64,000 nucleotides of DNA from the NCBI GenBank assembly GCA_021404565.1, contig JAAWWF010000004.1, forward strand, positions 62,001-126,000, read 5' to 3'. The DNA is from Roseivirga sp. (lineage in GTDB: Bacteria > Bacteroidota > Bacteroidia > Cytophagales > Cyclobacteriaceae). The notes under the pieces are model-generated. The model had not been told where the DNA came from, searched no databases, and saw only the letters and a program-made list of their open reading frames with translations. Shown here one piece after another: positions 16,311 to 24,772 of the stretch (within the stretch, counting starts at the first letter, position 1; the number at the start of each line of letters is the position of its first letter). The position numbers were made by a program, and so were the translations under genes.

Positions 16311-17273
16311 ATGAACCTTAGTTTATTGGGAGAAAACCTGACCAATCCGGCCTTGCTTTTCTTCTTCCTCGGGATTGTTGCTGTTCAGCTGAAGAGTGAC
16401 CTGGAAATTCCCCCGACATCGTCAAAGTTTATTTCTCTCTACCTCCTGATGTCTATTGGCTTTAAAGGAGGGCAGGAGTTGGCTCACAGCGAGCTGAACC
16501 TTGAAATAATCTGGTCGCTCTGTTTAGGGTTGTTGATGGCACTTTCGGTACCCGTTTATTGCTTCTTCATTTTGAAGAACCGCATGAGTATATCGAATGC
16601 GGGTGCTATTGCAGCGGCATACGGGTCTGTTAGTGCTGTAACATTTGTAACCGCAGTTTCTTTTCTGGAAATGCAGCAGATTCCATTCGGAGGACATATG
16701 GTAGCTGTAATGGCCCTTATGGAAGCTCCCTCGATCATCATAGGCGTTTTGCTGATGGCTCTGTTTGCTAAAGATCAACCCAGCCAGGTTTCTTCCACAA
16801 AGATTCTGAAGCATTCGGTAACCAACGGCAGCGTCTTGTTGATCATCGGTAGCCTCATCATTGGTTATATGGCCAGTGAGGCACAGGCTGAGGGAATAGC
16901 CCCTTTTACCACCGATATCTTTAAAGGCTTTCTGGCAGTATTTCTGCTGGATATGGGTATCGTAAGTGGTAAGAGGATCAAATCCTTTATGGACAATGGC
17001 TGGTTTCCGCTGGTCTTCGCCATTGTAGTGCCAGTCATTAATGGCTGTTTGATGGCATGGGTCAGCGGGTCTGTCACGGAGGTTCCGGGCAACAGGTTGC
17101 TGTTTGCCATACTGGCTGCCAGTGCTTCGTACATAGCCGTGCCTGCAGCCATGAAGCTGGCCGCTCCTAAGGCAAATCCCAGCTTGTATGTGCCGATGGC
17201 ACTTGCAATTACCTTCCCCTTTAATATCACACTGGGGATGCCATTATACTATTGCATCATAGAGATGTTTTAA
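16311..17273 (+). CDS. Sodium-dependent bicarbonate permease, SbtA family
   Basis: A 320-residue integral membrane protein of the SbtA family (Sbt_1, formerly DUF897), with about ten hydrophobic segments in two inverted halves. Family-like stretches include NPALLFFFLGIVAVQLKSDL at the N-terminus, LMSIGFKGGQEL, and AYGSVSAVTFVTAV in the first half, then LDMGIVSGKRI and ASASYIAVPAAMKLA in the second. Cyanobacterial SbtA imports bicarbonate with sodium; in a heterotroph the imported bicarbonate would feed carboxylases. It ends an apparent two-gene operon with the small protein at 15997 and is followed by a strong terminator. Confidence 0.88.
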   Translation: MNLSLLGENLTNPALLFFFLGIVAVQLKSDLEIPPTSSKFISLYLLMSIGFKGGQELAHSELNLEIIWSLCLGLLMALSVPVYCFFILKNRMSISNAGAIAAAYGSVSAVTFVTAVSFLEMQQIPFGGHMVAVMALMEAPSIIIGVLLMALFAKDQPSQVSSTKILKHSVTNGSVLLIIGSLIIGYMASEAQAEGIAPFTTDIFKGFLAVFLLDMGIVSGKRIKSFMDNGWFPLVFAIVVPVINGCLMAWVSGSVTEVPGNRLLFAILAASASYIAVPAAMKLAAPKANPSLYVPMALAITFPFNITLGMPLYYCIIEMF

Positions 17274-17335
17274 AAGAACATGATAGCGCCTTAACCATTA
17301 GTAAATCATATAGTAGTTTAGTTTGGTAATACCGG

Positions 17336-17372
17336 GCTGTCGAAAGGTGAGAGATTCGACAGCTCTTTTTTT
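17336..17372 (+). terminator. Rho-independent terminator after the SbtA-family gene
   Basis: Stem GCTGTCGAA / TTCGACAGC (17336-17344 with 17355-17363) with a 10-nt loop, followed by TCTTTTTTT. It is about 62 bp past the permease stop. Confidence 0.85.
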
Positions 17373-17425
17373 GCCCCTTAGTATATAAAAGGGCTATGGG
17401 GCACTGCCCTGAAACACCAACACGA

Positions 17426-18064
17426 TCAGGAAAGCACCTTATGATCGCTTGGGTTGAAAATTTCGTTGTTTTCAATATCACTGGCGAAGTGATTTTCAAT
17501 GGGAATGGTTTTATGGATACAGAACAGTTCAACTGCCGTTACCAATTCAAGTGCTTTTCCATAGTGTTTTGACCTGAATGGCAACCATGTTTTTTCTTGT
17601 TCACCATTCTTCAACTGTATATAAATCAAATCATCCCAGAGCTCTATTTTGCTGATCTCTGAGGCTTTATAATGAAGGTGATTGACGGCCAGTTCATTTT
17701 CCGTGAATTTCAAGGAAAGCTTTCTGAGACTATAGAATCCCCATAAAAAAAAGATTGTAAAAGTCCAGGCAAGCAAATTCCATGAATCATTCGTTATTGA
17801 GAAATTAACCAAATCTACTGCGAAGAGGAGGAGCCCGGTACCACCGAAAACTGCAGTGAGTATACTCATCGGCCAGTTAATGTTTGGTTTCAGGGGAAGG
17901 GTAATTGCCTTTGAGCCTTTGATTCGGATGTAGCGCTTATTTCTTTTCTTTTTCTGACGATCAATTATTATTGGTACGACTCCAGTGATAATCCCAAGCC
18001 ATAAGAATCCGAGATTATAGGTTTCATAAAAATCGTTAATCGTGTTAAATAGATTTTCAACCAT
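17426..18064 (-). CDS. Membrane protein of unknown function with PH-like C-terminal region
   Basis: The start is set at the ATG at 18064, giving 212 residues; the frame continues upstream to a GTG at 18130, but that lies inside the hairpin following the tricorn-like gene. There are TM segments at about 18-34 (LGFLWLGIITGVVPIII), 68-84 and 94-112 in a topology of three helices. The C-terminal ~90 residues look like a small beta-rich domain (ISKIELWDDLIYIQLKNGEQ) resembling bacterial PH domains. I cannot assign a function, and no neighbour offers a clue. Confidence 0.65.
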   Translation of the reverse strand: MVENLFNTINDFYETYNLGFLWLGIITGVVPIIIDRQKKKRNKRYIRIKGSKAITLPLKPNINWPMSILTAVFGGTGLLLFAVDLVNFSITNDSWNLLAWTFTIFFLWGFYSLRKLSLKFTENELAVNHLHYKASEISKIELWDDLIYIQLKNGEQEKTWLPFRSKHYGKALELVTAVELFCIHKTIPIENHFASDIENNEIFNPSDHKVLS

Positions 18065-18115
18065 TGTTTTTAGGTTAGGCAAAATGTCATCACCGGTGAA
18101 AATATAAGAAATAAC

Positions 18116-18148
18116 AAAGGCTGCCAACACAAATGGTTAGCAGCCTTT
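18116..18148 (-). terminator. Hairpin after the tricorn-like protease gene
   Basis: Perfect 9-bp stem AAAGGCTGC / GCAGCCTTT (18140-18148 with 18116-18124), loop 15 nt, then GTTATTTCTT on the minus strand, so the T-run is interrupted. It lies about 41 bp past the stop and is directly preceded by a shared 37-nt tract (18146-18182). Confidence 0.55.
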
Positions 18149-18182
18149 AGTCTATAATCTTAAATCTTCTGATCTAAAGTCT
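18146..18182. repeat. 37-nt TTTAGTCT/ATCTAAAGTCT tract, copy A
   Basis: TTTAGTCT, then ATCTTAAATCT and ATCTAAAGTCT separated by 3-4 nt. Copy B with the same layout is at 49107-49143. Both sit between a minus-strand stop codon and a hairpin. Confidence 0.7.
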
Positions 18183-18188
18183 CCGCTC

Positions 18189-21100
18189 TTAATTCTTCTT
18201 TTTAGCAGGGGTATTGAATGGAGGAGGGGTCACCTGCACCGGAGTCTGACCATTTAAGAGCCTAAGCACCTCTTGTACAGCTCTTTCCAGCTGAGGGTCT
18301 TTACCATCAGTGAGTGATTTGGCATCCTGGCGTACCGCAATATCTGGTGCTACACCTTCATTTTCGGCTACAAATACATTGTTGATCGGATCGAATACAG
18401 CATTGTCAGGGGCGGTAAGAGCTCCACCATCTACCAGTCCATAATGTACGGAAGACTTAACCAGGCCTCCCCAGGTAGTGGCACCAATCAGGAGTCCTGC
18501 CTTTTGCTGACGGAAAACCCAGGGGAAGAAGTCTCCACCGGAACCGGCTCTTTCGTTAATCAACAGCACTTTAGGGCCCAGAATACCAGCAGGGAGCCTC
18601 ATGGCCTTACCATTGGGCACCTCGTTGGTCAGTCCGGCCCTGAGTGAGCGGGTCATCAGGTCTACCATATAGTCATCGAGTAAACCGCCACCGTTGAAGC
18701 GTTCGTCTATCACAGCGCCTTCTTTGTCTTGCTGTGCAAAGAAATAACGGTTGAATGATACAAAACCGGGACCACCTGTATTAGGGACCCAGATGTATCC
18801 TAATCTACCGTTGGATAGTTTGTCTACAAGTCTTCGGTTGTCTTCTACCCAGGCACGCTGGCGAAGGGCATTTTCACTGCGAATAGGCTCTGCTACTTCT
18901 GTCCAGGAGCCCTCAAATTCAGCCTTATCATTAAAATGCAATACAGTTTGCTGACCTGCGGTACCGTCCAGTGCTTCAAAAGGGTTGTGTGCAGCGGTGA
19001 GTTCTTTGCCGTTGATCCCAACCAGGTAGTTGCCTTCTTTCACCTTCATACCAGGCCTGTCCAGTGGACTGGTGAGTCCGGGATTCCAGCTTTCAGTGGT
19101 GTAGATTCTTTGAATCTGCCACCTGTTTTTGTTAATCACCAGGTCGGCCCCTAAAAGCCCCACACTGGAACGATCGGTAGCAGGGAAATCTCCCCCAAAC
19201 ACAAAGCTGTGTCCTACAGAAAGCTCTCCATTTACCTGATCGAGAATATAGTTGAGGTCACCGCGATGCTTTACATAAGGCACCAGAGGGGCATATCGAT
19301 TGTATACCACCTGCCAGTCACGACCGTGAATTCCCGGATCATAGAAGTAATCTCTTTCATAACGCCAGGCTTCTTCAAACATCTGTTTCCATTCGGCCAT
19401 GCGATCGAGCTTCATTCTGAGATTTACCGAGAACCCTTTGCCTCCTTTACCGCTGGGCCCACCAGTATTGGCTACTTGCCAGCGAGGTCCGGCTTGTACG
19501 AGCATTTTCTTGCCATCACTCGACACGGAAAACTGTCGAACCCCTGTCAGGAATTCAGTCGCCTTTTTCTTGCTCAATGTGAATTTCTGAAGGGTGATTC
19601 CCGGGTTGCCCGGTTTGCGCTGACTGATGAAAACCGAGCCGGCAGGTCCGCTGGCAGTACCAAAGTAGTTGGCAGTGGGTAGGGGAAGGGAGATGGTTCT
19701 GCGATCTATGCCTTCCAGGTCGATTTTCATACCCTCGTCTTTGGCTTTTTCTTTCCCGTCCTTGTCTCCACCTTTTTTCTTGTCTTTGTCCTTGTCCTCT
19801 TTCCCTTTCTCTTTTCCTTTCTCTTCTCCTTTGTTCTCATCTTTCTTTTCTACCTTCTCCTCATCACTTTTAGGAATAAATGGTGAGTCTACACCCTCCT
19901 GCAGCACAATCACATAGGCTGCATAACTGGGATTTGACGTGATGGCACTGGTATTAGCCCAGCCTGAGCCTAATGCTACATTGGTACTGGCCAGGAAGTA
20001 AAGGTGCTTTTTGTCACGGTCCCATGAAGGGGCAAAGGAGTCAGCGAAAGGGTCGGTCAGAGCGTTTACCGAGTTGTCTTCTTTGGACCACACCATGATC
20101 CTACGGAAATTATTCGAACCTGATTTGGTATAGGCCAGTTTTTTGGAGTCTGGTGCCCAGGTGAGGCCCATACGACCTCTTTCCAGGTTGTTACCTGCAT
20201 TATCGACAGTACTGATATTCCCGGTGGCTAACTCAACAATTCTTACACGGGTATCATCATCGGCAAAGGCGATATGTGTTCCATCTGGAGACCAGGTAGG
20301 TTCCCAGGCCATTTTTGATTCCCCAATGCTGATAATTCTCGGATCAGACATACCGTCCTGATTGGCCAGGTAGAGGGCGTAACCACTACCGCCAGCATCT
20401 GAAAACCATGCTATTTCGTCTCCCTTGGGCGACCAGATAGGGGCGCGATCAGCCGCATCAGAACTTTGAGTAAGGTTTCTTGGGTCGCCATTTTCAATAG
20501 GAATGGTAAATACCTCGCCTCTGGAAGCCATTAAGGCTCGCTTACCAGTAGGCGAAAGCGATGCGGAGCCTGCACGGTTGCTGACATTTTCCCATTTGGT
20601 TTCTGCCCAGGGAAAGTCACCCACCACATTGATGTTCAGCTGTACAGTGGTTTCAGATGAAGGGTCAAGCAGGTGGAGATATCCATTCTGCTCAATGATC
20701 AGATTGCCATTGCCAGCACTTAACCATTTTACATCGGTCCCTTCAAATTTCGTGATCTGTTTTAGCTGTTTAGACCTTACAGAGTAAGACCAAACGTTCA
20801 TATTCCAGTCTCTGTCTGACAGGAAATAGACGGTTTGACCTACCCATACGGGTTGAATGTCTGTGGTTTTATCATTGGGGATGAGCGTTTCACTCTGATT
20901 GTTGAGATTGAGGATAATCAGAGGAGTGTTTTGTCCGCCTCGATAGGCACGCCATTCTAAGTCCCAGCGACTCATTTTATCAACTACCATCTGGCGTCCA
21001 TTGGGTGAAAAGGAACCATCAAAACCCCACTGCGCACTGATGCGGGTAGAAGGGCCACCTGCAATAGGTACCGTCCAAAGTTGGTTGAAAGGAGAGGGAG

Positions 21101-21503
21101 CTGTACCTCGTGTAGAGGCATAAAGTACTTTTGTTCCATCAGGAGACCAACCACGAGCGGCTGCTCCAGAAGGGTGCCAGGTAAGCCTGGTAGGGGTACC
21201 GCCATCTTTTGAAACGATATAGACCGAGTTACTTCCACCTCTGTTGGAGGTGAAGGCGATCCAGTTGCCATCAGGAGAAAAGTGGGGATCACTTTCTACA
21301 GCCGGGGTACTGGTGATACGCTTAAGGTTTTGGCCATTCAGATCGGTAACCCAAATGTCACTGCCATAGGTAAAGGCAATGTTGGATGAACTCATGCTGG
21401 GTTGGCGCAGCAGGCGCGTACCCTGGGCCCGGGTAATGCTTATGGATGTTGTCAGGAAGATCAGCGCCAAAAGCACCTTTCTCATATCAAAAAAGCTTTT
21501 CAT
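18189..21503 (-). CDS. Tricorn-like S41 family protease, periplasmic
   Basis: The 1,104 residues start at the ATG at 21503; the ATG at 21485 (MRKVLLALIFLTT) would also give a good signal peptide. Order: signal peptide, a six/seven-bladed TolB-like propeller with repeated SPDG motifs, a second beta-propeller part, the tricorn core helix region, a PDZ domain (about 805-875) and the S41 peptidase domain. The catalytic Ser is Ser988 in ERAGSGGDFF. Residues about 545-592 are an extremely charged Lys/Glu/Asp/Gly linker (for example EKGKEDKDKDKKKGG), much longer than needed to join the halves. The enzyme is expected to degrade peptides to small fragments, in functional line with the S9 peptidase at 0.7-3 kb. 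Confidence 0.92.
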   Translation of the reverse strand: MKSFFDMRKVLLALIFLTTSISITRAQGTRLLRQPSMSSSNIAFTYGSDIWVTDLNGQNLKRITSTPAVESDPHFSPDGNWIAFTSNRGGSNSVYIVSKDGGTPTRLTWHPSGAAARGWSPDGTKVLYASTRGTAPSPFNQLWTVPIAGGPSTRISAQWGFDGSFSPNGRQMVVDKMSRWDLEWRAYRGGQNTPLIILNLNNQSETLIPNDKTTDIQPVWVGQTVYFLSDRDWNMNVWSYSVRSKQLKQITKFEGTDVKWLSAGNGNLIIEQNGYLHLLDPSSETTVQLNINVVGDFPWAETKWENVSNRAGSASLSPTGKRALMASRGEVFTIPIENGDPRNLTQSSDAADRAPIWSPKGDEIAWFSDAGGSGYALYLANQDGMSDPRIISIGESKMAWEPTWSPDGTHIAFADDDTRVRIVELATGNISTVDNAGNNLERGRMGLTWAPDSKKLAYTKSGSNNFRRIMVWSKEDNSVNALTDPFADSFAPSWDRDKKHLYFLASTNVALGSGWANTSAITSNPSYAAYVIVLQEGVDSPFIPKSDEEKVEKKDENKGEEKGKEKGKEDKDKDKKKGGDKDGKEKAKDEGMKIDLEGIDRRTISLPLPTANYFGTASGPAGSVFISQRKPGNPGITLQKFTLSKKKATEFLTGVRQFSVSSDGKKMLVQAGPRWQVANTGGPSGKGGKGFSVNLRMKLDRMAEWKQMFEEAWRYERDYFYDPGIHGRDWQVVYNRYAPLVPYVKHRGDLNYILDQVNGELSVGHSFVFGGDFPATDRSSVGLLGADLVINKNRWQIQRIYTTESWNPGLTSPLDRPGMKVKEGNYLVGINGKELTAAHNPFEALDGTAGQQTVLHFNDKAEFEGSWTEVAEPIRSENALRQRAWVEDNRRLVDKLSNGRLGYIWVPNTGGPGFVSFNRYFFAQQDKEGAVIDERFNGGGLLDDYMVDLMTRSLRAGLTNEVPNGKAMRLPAGILGPKVLLINERAGSGGDFFPWVFRQQKAGLLIGATTWGGLVKSSVHYGLVDGGALTAPDNAVFDPINNVFVAENEGVAPDIAVRQDAKSLTDGKDPQLERAVQEVLRLLNGQTPVQVTPPPFNTPAKKKN

Positions 21504-21645
21504 GGATTTGCTTAATGTGAAAAATTAAATCAGCCAATAATCTAAGCATTTATTGGATGGTAACCTTTGTGAAAGGGGATCAAAGGCGGGTAAAAGTCTT
21601 GAAATAACAGGTTTTAAGAAGTGTATGAGTGCTTACTTCACCTTG

Positions 21646-22023
21646 TTATATGGTACAGACAGAATCGGACCTTTTCCAAAAGAGCTCTTCACCGTCAATA
21701 TGATCGGGATGTACCCCATTCCCCTGATAACTTAAAAAACCAAGGGATTGTCCTGAACAAGAGTAAACAGGAGCGACATAACTGCAGGATACACAGCAGT
21801 TTTTGATAATAAATATACGCTGTCCGTCATAAGTTCCGGTCGTTATATAGCCGTAGATGGCGAATTGGGAGGTGTCATTCTCCATCTCATCAATGATTGT
21901 CTGAAGCCAGTTTGCACTTTCCGCATTTTCCGGGTCAAGGCATGTGTCTGGTGCCGGGATATCGGAGCAGGCACATATAGTGATGAGTAACAGGATGGAA
22001 AATACTGATGTCAGATGTTTCAT
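21646..22023 (-). CDS. Small Cys-rich lipoprotein (DUF6970-like)
   Basis: A 125-residue protein with a lipoprotein signal (MKHLTSVFSILLLITICAC; lipobox ITICAC), then a compact domain with several Cys residues (NCCVSCSYVAPVYSC) likely to form disulfides in the periplasm. The final part, ELFWKRSDSVC, and the GYITTGTYDGQRIFII core resemble the DUF6970 family of Bacteroidota lipoproteins. Function unknown. It is separated by 90 bp from the end of pgl. Confidence 0.7.
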   Translation of the reverse strand: MKHLTSVFSILLLITICACSDIPAPDTCLDPENAESANWLQTIIDEMENDTSQFAIYGYITTGTYDGQRIFIIKNCCVSCSYVAPVYSCSGQSLGFLSYQGNGVHPDHIDGEELFWKRSDSVCTI

Positions 22024-22112
22024 ATGATTTGTCTCAATGCTCTGACACGCTGATTATTGGAAAAGTTGGAATACCGACAAAAAACTGTAAGGTTTGGGCC
22101 TAATGGGCTGTT

Positions 22113-22850
22113 TCAAAGCTTTTGAGCCGCAGCCTCATCCATAAACCAGGTGAGTTTGCCTTCTTTAGGGTTGATGTACGAGGCCGGGTAACTTTTCCAT
22201 TCTCCGGCCTGATGGAAGATTTCGTCAATCTTTTCGGTTTTACCTGCTCCTGTTACCAGAAAGCAAATCTCTTTTGCATTATTGATCACCTTTCCGGTCA
22301 GTGTAATTCGCTTCTGGCCACTCTCAGGGTGAGTGGCTACTGCGCATACACCAGTCGAATCCAGCAGTTTTATTTCATGAGGGAAAATAGAAGCGGTGTG
22401 TCCATCGCCACCCATACCCAAAATGATCAGGTCAAACTGAGGTAGACCATCGGCAGAAGGAAGGTTGTCAGTGATTTGCTCAGCATAGCGCAGGGCTTCC
22501 TGATCGGGTTCACTTTCTCCGAGTACACGGTGCACATTTTGCTCAGGGAAATCAATTTTTGAAAACAAATGATCAACCGTCATTTTGTAGTTGCTGTCTC
22601 CATCGGTTGGGGGCACGCAGCGCTCATCTCCCCAATAGAAATGAACCCTGGACCAATCGATGGATTTTCCATGATGCTCAGCCAGTAGATCGAACAGGGT
22701 TTTGGGTGTGGAACCGCCTGAAAGGGCCACTGAAAGTGTTTCGTTGGCCTTTGCCAATGCGATGAAATGTGAGGCAAAAGCTTCGGCTACTGCCTGGGGT
22801 GTTTTTGATATGTTAGTTTCCAAAACTGGCGTTGAATTTACAGTTCGCAA
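22113..22850 (-). CDS. pgl: 6-phosphogluconolactonase
   Basis: A 245-residue enzyme hydrolysing 6-phosphogluconolactone, step two of the oxidative pentose phosphate pathway. Motifs of the NagB/Pgl fold are ALSGGSTPKTLF, HFYWGDERCVPPTDGDSNY and the LGMGGDGHTASIFP catalytic His segment. It overlaps the end of zwf by 13 bp and begins at TTG (22850), which suggests translational coupling; no in-frame ATG precedes the conserved region. The two genes with the divergent gnd complete the pathway. Confidence 0.95.
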   Translation of the reverse strand: MRTVNSTPVLETNISKTPQAVAEAFASHFIALAKANETLSVALSGGSTPKTLFDLLAEHHGKSIDWSRVHFYWGDERCVPPTDGDSNYKMTVDHLFSKIDFPEQNVHRVLGESEPDQEALRYAEQITDNLPSADGLPQFDLIILGMGGDGHTASIFPHEIKLLDSTGVCAVATHPESGQKRITLTGKVINNAKEICFLVTGAGKTEKIDEIFHQAGEWKSYPASYINPKEGKLTWFMDEAAAQKL

Positions 22851-24367
22851 TATATACCATCATCGGTAAGATTGCTGCAAGGGTAGCGCCAAATCATGTT
22901 TTTACCATCAATCAGGTCATCGGCATGTTCGGGTCCCCAGGTGCCTGCCGGGTATCCGTAAACGGGTATAGCAGGATCATTTTCCCAGGCTTCAAGTATT
23001 GGGTTCACAAATTCCCAGGCGGCCTCCAAAGCATCTCCACGGGAATAGAGTGTGGCATCTCCCTGCATACAGTCAAGAATCAATCTTTCGTAAGCGTCAG
23101 GCACATACACATCCGTCAGTTGATTGTACATAAAGTCCATATTGACCTGCTCTGTATTAAAGCCTGCTCCGGGAATCTTCATATCAAACTTCAATAGAAT
23201 GCCTTCGTCTGGCTGAATCCTGATCACAAGCATGTTTTGCGCATTGGCCAGGGCCGAATCATTCGCAAAAAGGTGATGATGATTGGGTTGAAAATGGATA
23301 ACCAGCTCTGTCACTCTTGTTGGAAGCTTTTTACCAGTGCGGATGTAAAAGGGAACGTCTTTCCATCGCCAGTTGTCGATAAAGAACTTGAGAGCCACAT
23401 AGGTTTCCGTTTTCGACTCAGGATCTACTCCCGTTTCCTTTCTATAACCGGCTACTTCTTCACCTCTGATTTTTGAATCGATGTACTGCCCGCGAATAAT
23501 ATTCTTGCGGATGCTTTTTTCGTCCAGGGGTCTTAGGGACTGAAAGACCTTGAGTTTCTCATTGCGGATAGATTCAGCATCAGCTTTAACAGGAGGCTCC
23601 ATGGCCACAAATGCTACCAGCTGCATCAGATGGTTTTGCACCATATCGCGAAGGGCACCTGAGCCGTCATAATAACCTCCTCTTTTTTCTACACCCACAC
23701 TTTCGGCAGCTGTGATTTCCACGCGGTTGATATAGTTGCGGTTCCAGAGAGGTTCGAAAATAGTATTAGCGAATCGGGTTACAAATATGTTTTGTACCGT
23801 TTCTTTTCCCAGGTAGTGATCTATGCGATAAATCTGATCTTCGCTGAATGAAGCAAGGAGTTTGTCATTTAGTTTTTTGGCCGAATCCAGGTCATAGCCA
23901 AAGGGCTTTTCGATGATCAGTTTTCTCCATCCGGCATCCTCAGTATTCAGGTCGGCATCCGCCAGTCCTTCTGAAATGGTTTCATAAAGACTCGGAGGGG
24001 TAGAGAGATAGAAAATATAGTTGCTGCAGGTGGCCTTGTTTTCATCCACACGGCCAAGTCTGTCTTTGAGTTGTCCGTAGGTGCCTGTGTCTTTGGTGTC
24101 AATTGACTGGTAGAAGATAAGATTGGCAAAGCCTTTCAGGTTCTCTTCAGTGGCGCTGTCCTTGCTCAGCAGGTGCTCATTTTCAAAGACCACCTTGGCG
24201 CGGTAGTCCTCATCACTGAACTCTGAACGGCTCACCCCCAGAACAGCATAGCATTCAGGTAGAAGGCCGCTGGCATAAAGATTAAACACTGCCGGGATCA
24301 GTTTGCGCCTGGTGAGGTCACCGGAAGCACCGAAAATAACGAGTACCTGATTATCAGTTTTTTTCAT
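22838..24367 (-). CDS. zwf: Glucose-6-phosphate 1-dehydrogenase
   Basis: A 509-residue full-length enzyme. The NADP-binding GASGDLTRRKLIPA motif is at 12-25, the active-site signature RIDHYLGKE with the catalytic His at about 181-189, and the substrate motif EKPFGYD before it. It oxidises glucose 6-phosphate to the lactone consumed by pgl. Gene order zwf-pgl on one strand and gnd divergent on the other, with a 405-bp spacer containing two strong inverted repeats, implies joint control. Confidence 0.97.
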   Translation of the reverse strand: MKKTDNQVLVIFGASGDLTRRKLIPAVFNLYASGLLPECYAVLGVSRSEFSDEDYRAKVVFENEHLLSKDSATEENLKGFANLIFYQSIDTKDTGTYGQLKDRLGRVDENKATCSNYIFYLSTPPSLYETISEGLADADLNTEDAGWRKLIIEKPFGYDLDSAKKLNDKLLASFSEDQIYRIDHYLGKETVQNIFVTRFANTIFEPLWNRNYINRVEITAAESVGVEKRGGYYDGSGALRDMVQNHLMQLVAFVAMEPPVKADAESIRNEKLKVFQSLRPLDEKSIRKNIIRGQYIDSKIRGEEVAGYRKETGVDPESKTETYVALKFFIDNWRWKDVPFYIRTGKKLPTRVTELVIHFQPNHHHLFANDSALANAQNMLVIRIQPDEGILLKFDMKIPGAGFNTEQVNMDFMYNQLTDVYVPDAYERLILDCMQGDATLYSRGDALEAAWEFVNPILEAWENDPAIPVYGYPAGTWGPEHADDLIDGKNMIWRYPCSNLTDDGIYCEL

Positions 24368-24446
24368 TTAGTTTTTATTGATTCCAGCAGGTTGCTTTCT
24401 TTGTGTCGAAACTATAAACCTGAGTTGGTTATTATTTAGAGTTCAG

Positions 24447-24542
24447 ACCACCTATAAACAGTTAGGTTCAACTAAAAGGCAAGCAGCCATAGCGGGCTAT
24501 GGTAAGTGCTTTTTAGGCAGAAAATGGTTGTTTAGAGGTGGT
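24447..24542. repeat. Nested 96-nt inverted repeat
   Basis: Outer arms of 14 nt (24447-24460 and 24529-24542; one mismatch) enclose a partly paired CTAAAAGGCA/TGCTTTTTAG arm and a central CCATAG-CGGG-CTATGG stem. The layout is that of a long imperfect hairpin, as in REP/MITE-type elements or a structured leader. Confidence 0.65.
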
Positions 24543-24583
24543 TTCATTTAAAAGTTATTCCATAAATTCCAATATCCTGCGTT

Positions 24584-24622
24584 ATCTTTATTCGATATAG
24601 CAGGCTATATCAGCATAAAGAT
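24584..24622. repeat. Two-step inverted repeat with ATAGCAGGCTAT core
   Basis: Arms ATCTTTAT/ATAAAGAT (24584-24591 with 24615-24622) and GATATAG/CTATATC around a CAGG loop, with a 2/3-nt bulge between. The core resembles the centre of the element at 24447-24542. Confidence 0.65.
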
Positions 24623-24772
24623 GCCTTGACTATTCAAAATTTATGTAATTCTGAACCTACAAAGAATAATCGAACTCAGGTTTTTAAAGAAGCTTACCCG
24701 CTTCAAAATAAAAAGAACATTTCTCAATGGAATGTTTCCTAACCAAATAAGGTTCATCCATAAAGGAAAAAT

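Larger units (their letters stand above)
24368..24772. other. Divergent zwf/gnd spacer
   Basis: 405 bp without a gene. Contents: an extended nested inverted repeat at 24447-24542 and a second one at 24584-24622, each with an ATAGCRGGCTAT core hairpin (24489-24500 and 24597-24608). No recognisable -33/-7 promoter was found with confidence, although the tract just upstream of gnd is AT-rich. Confidence 0.7.

Noticed and set aside
18065-18130. GTG start and extra hydrophobic N-terminus for the membrane protein at 17.4-18.1 kb
   Set aside because: The start codon lies inside the hairpin that follows the tricorn-like gene; the ATG at 18064 is preferred.
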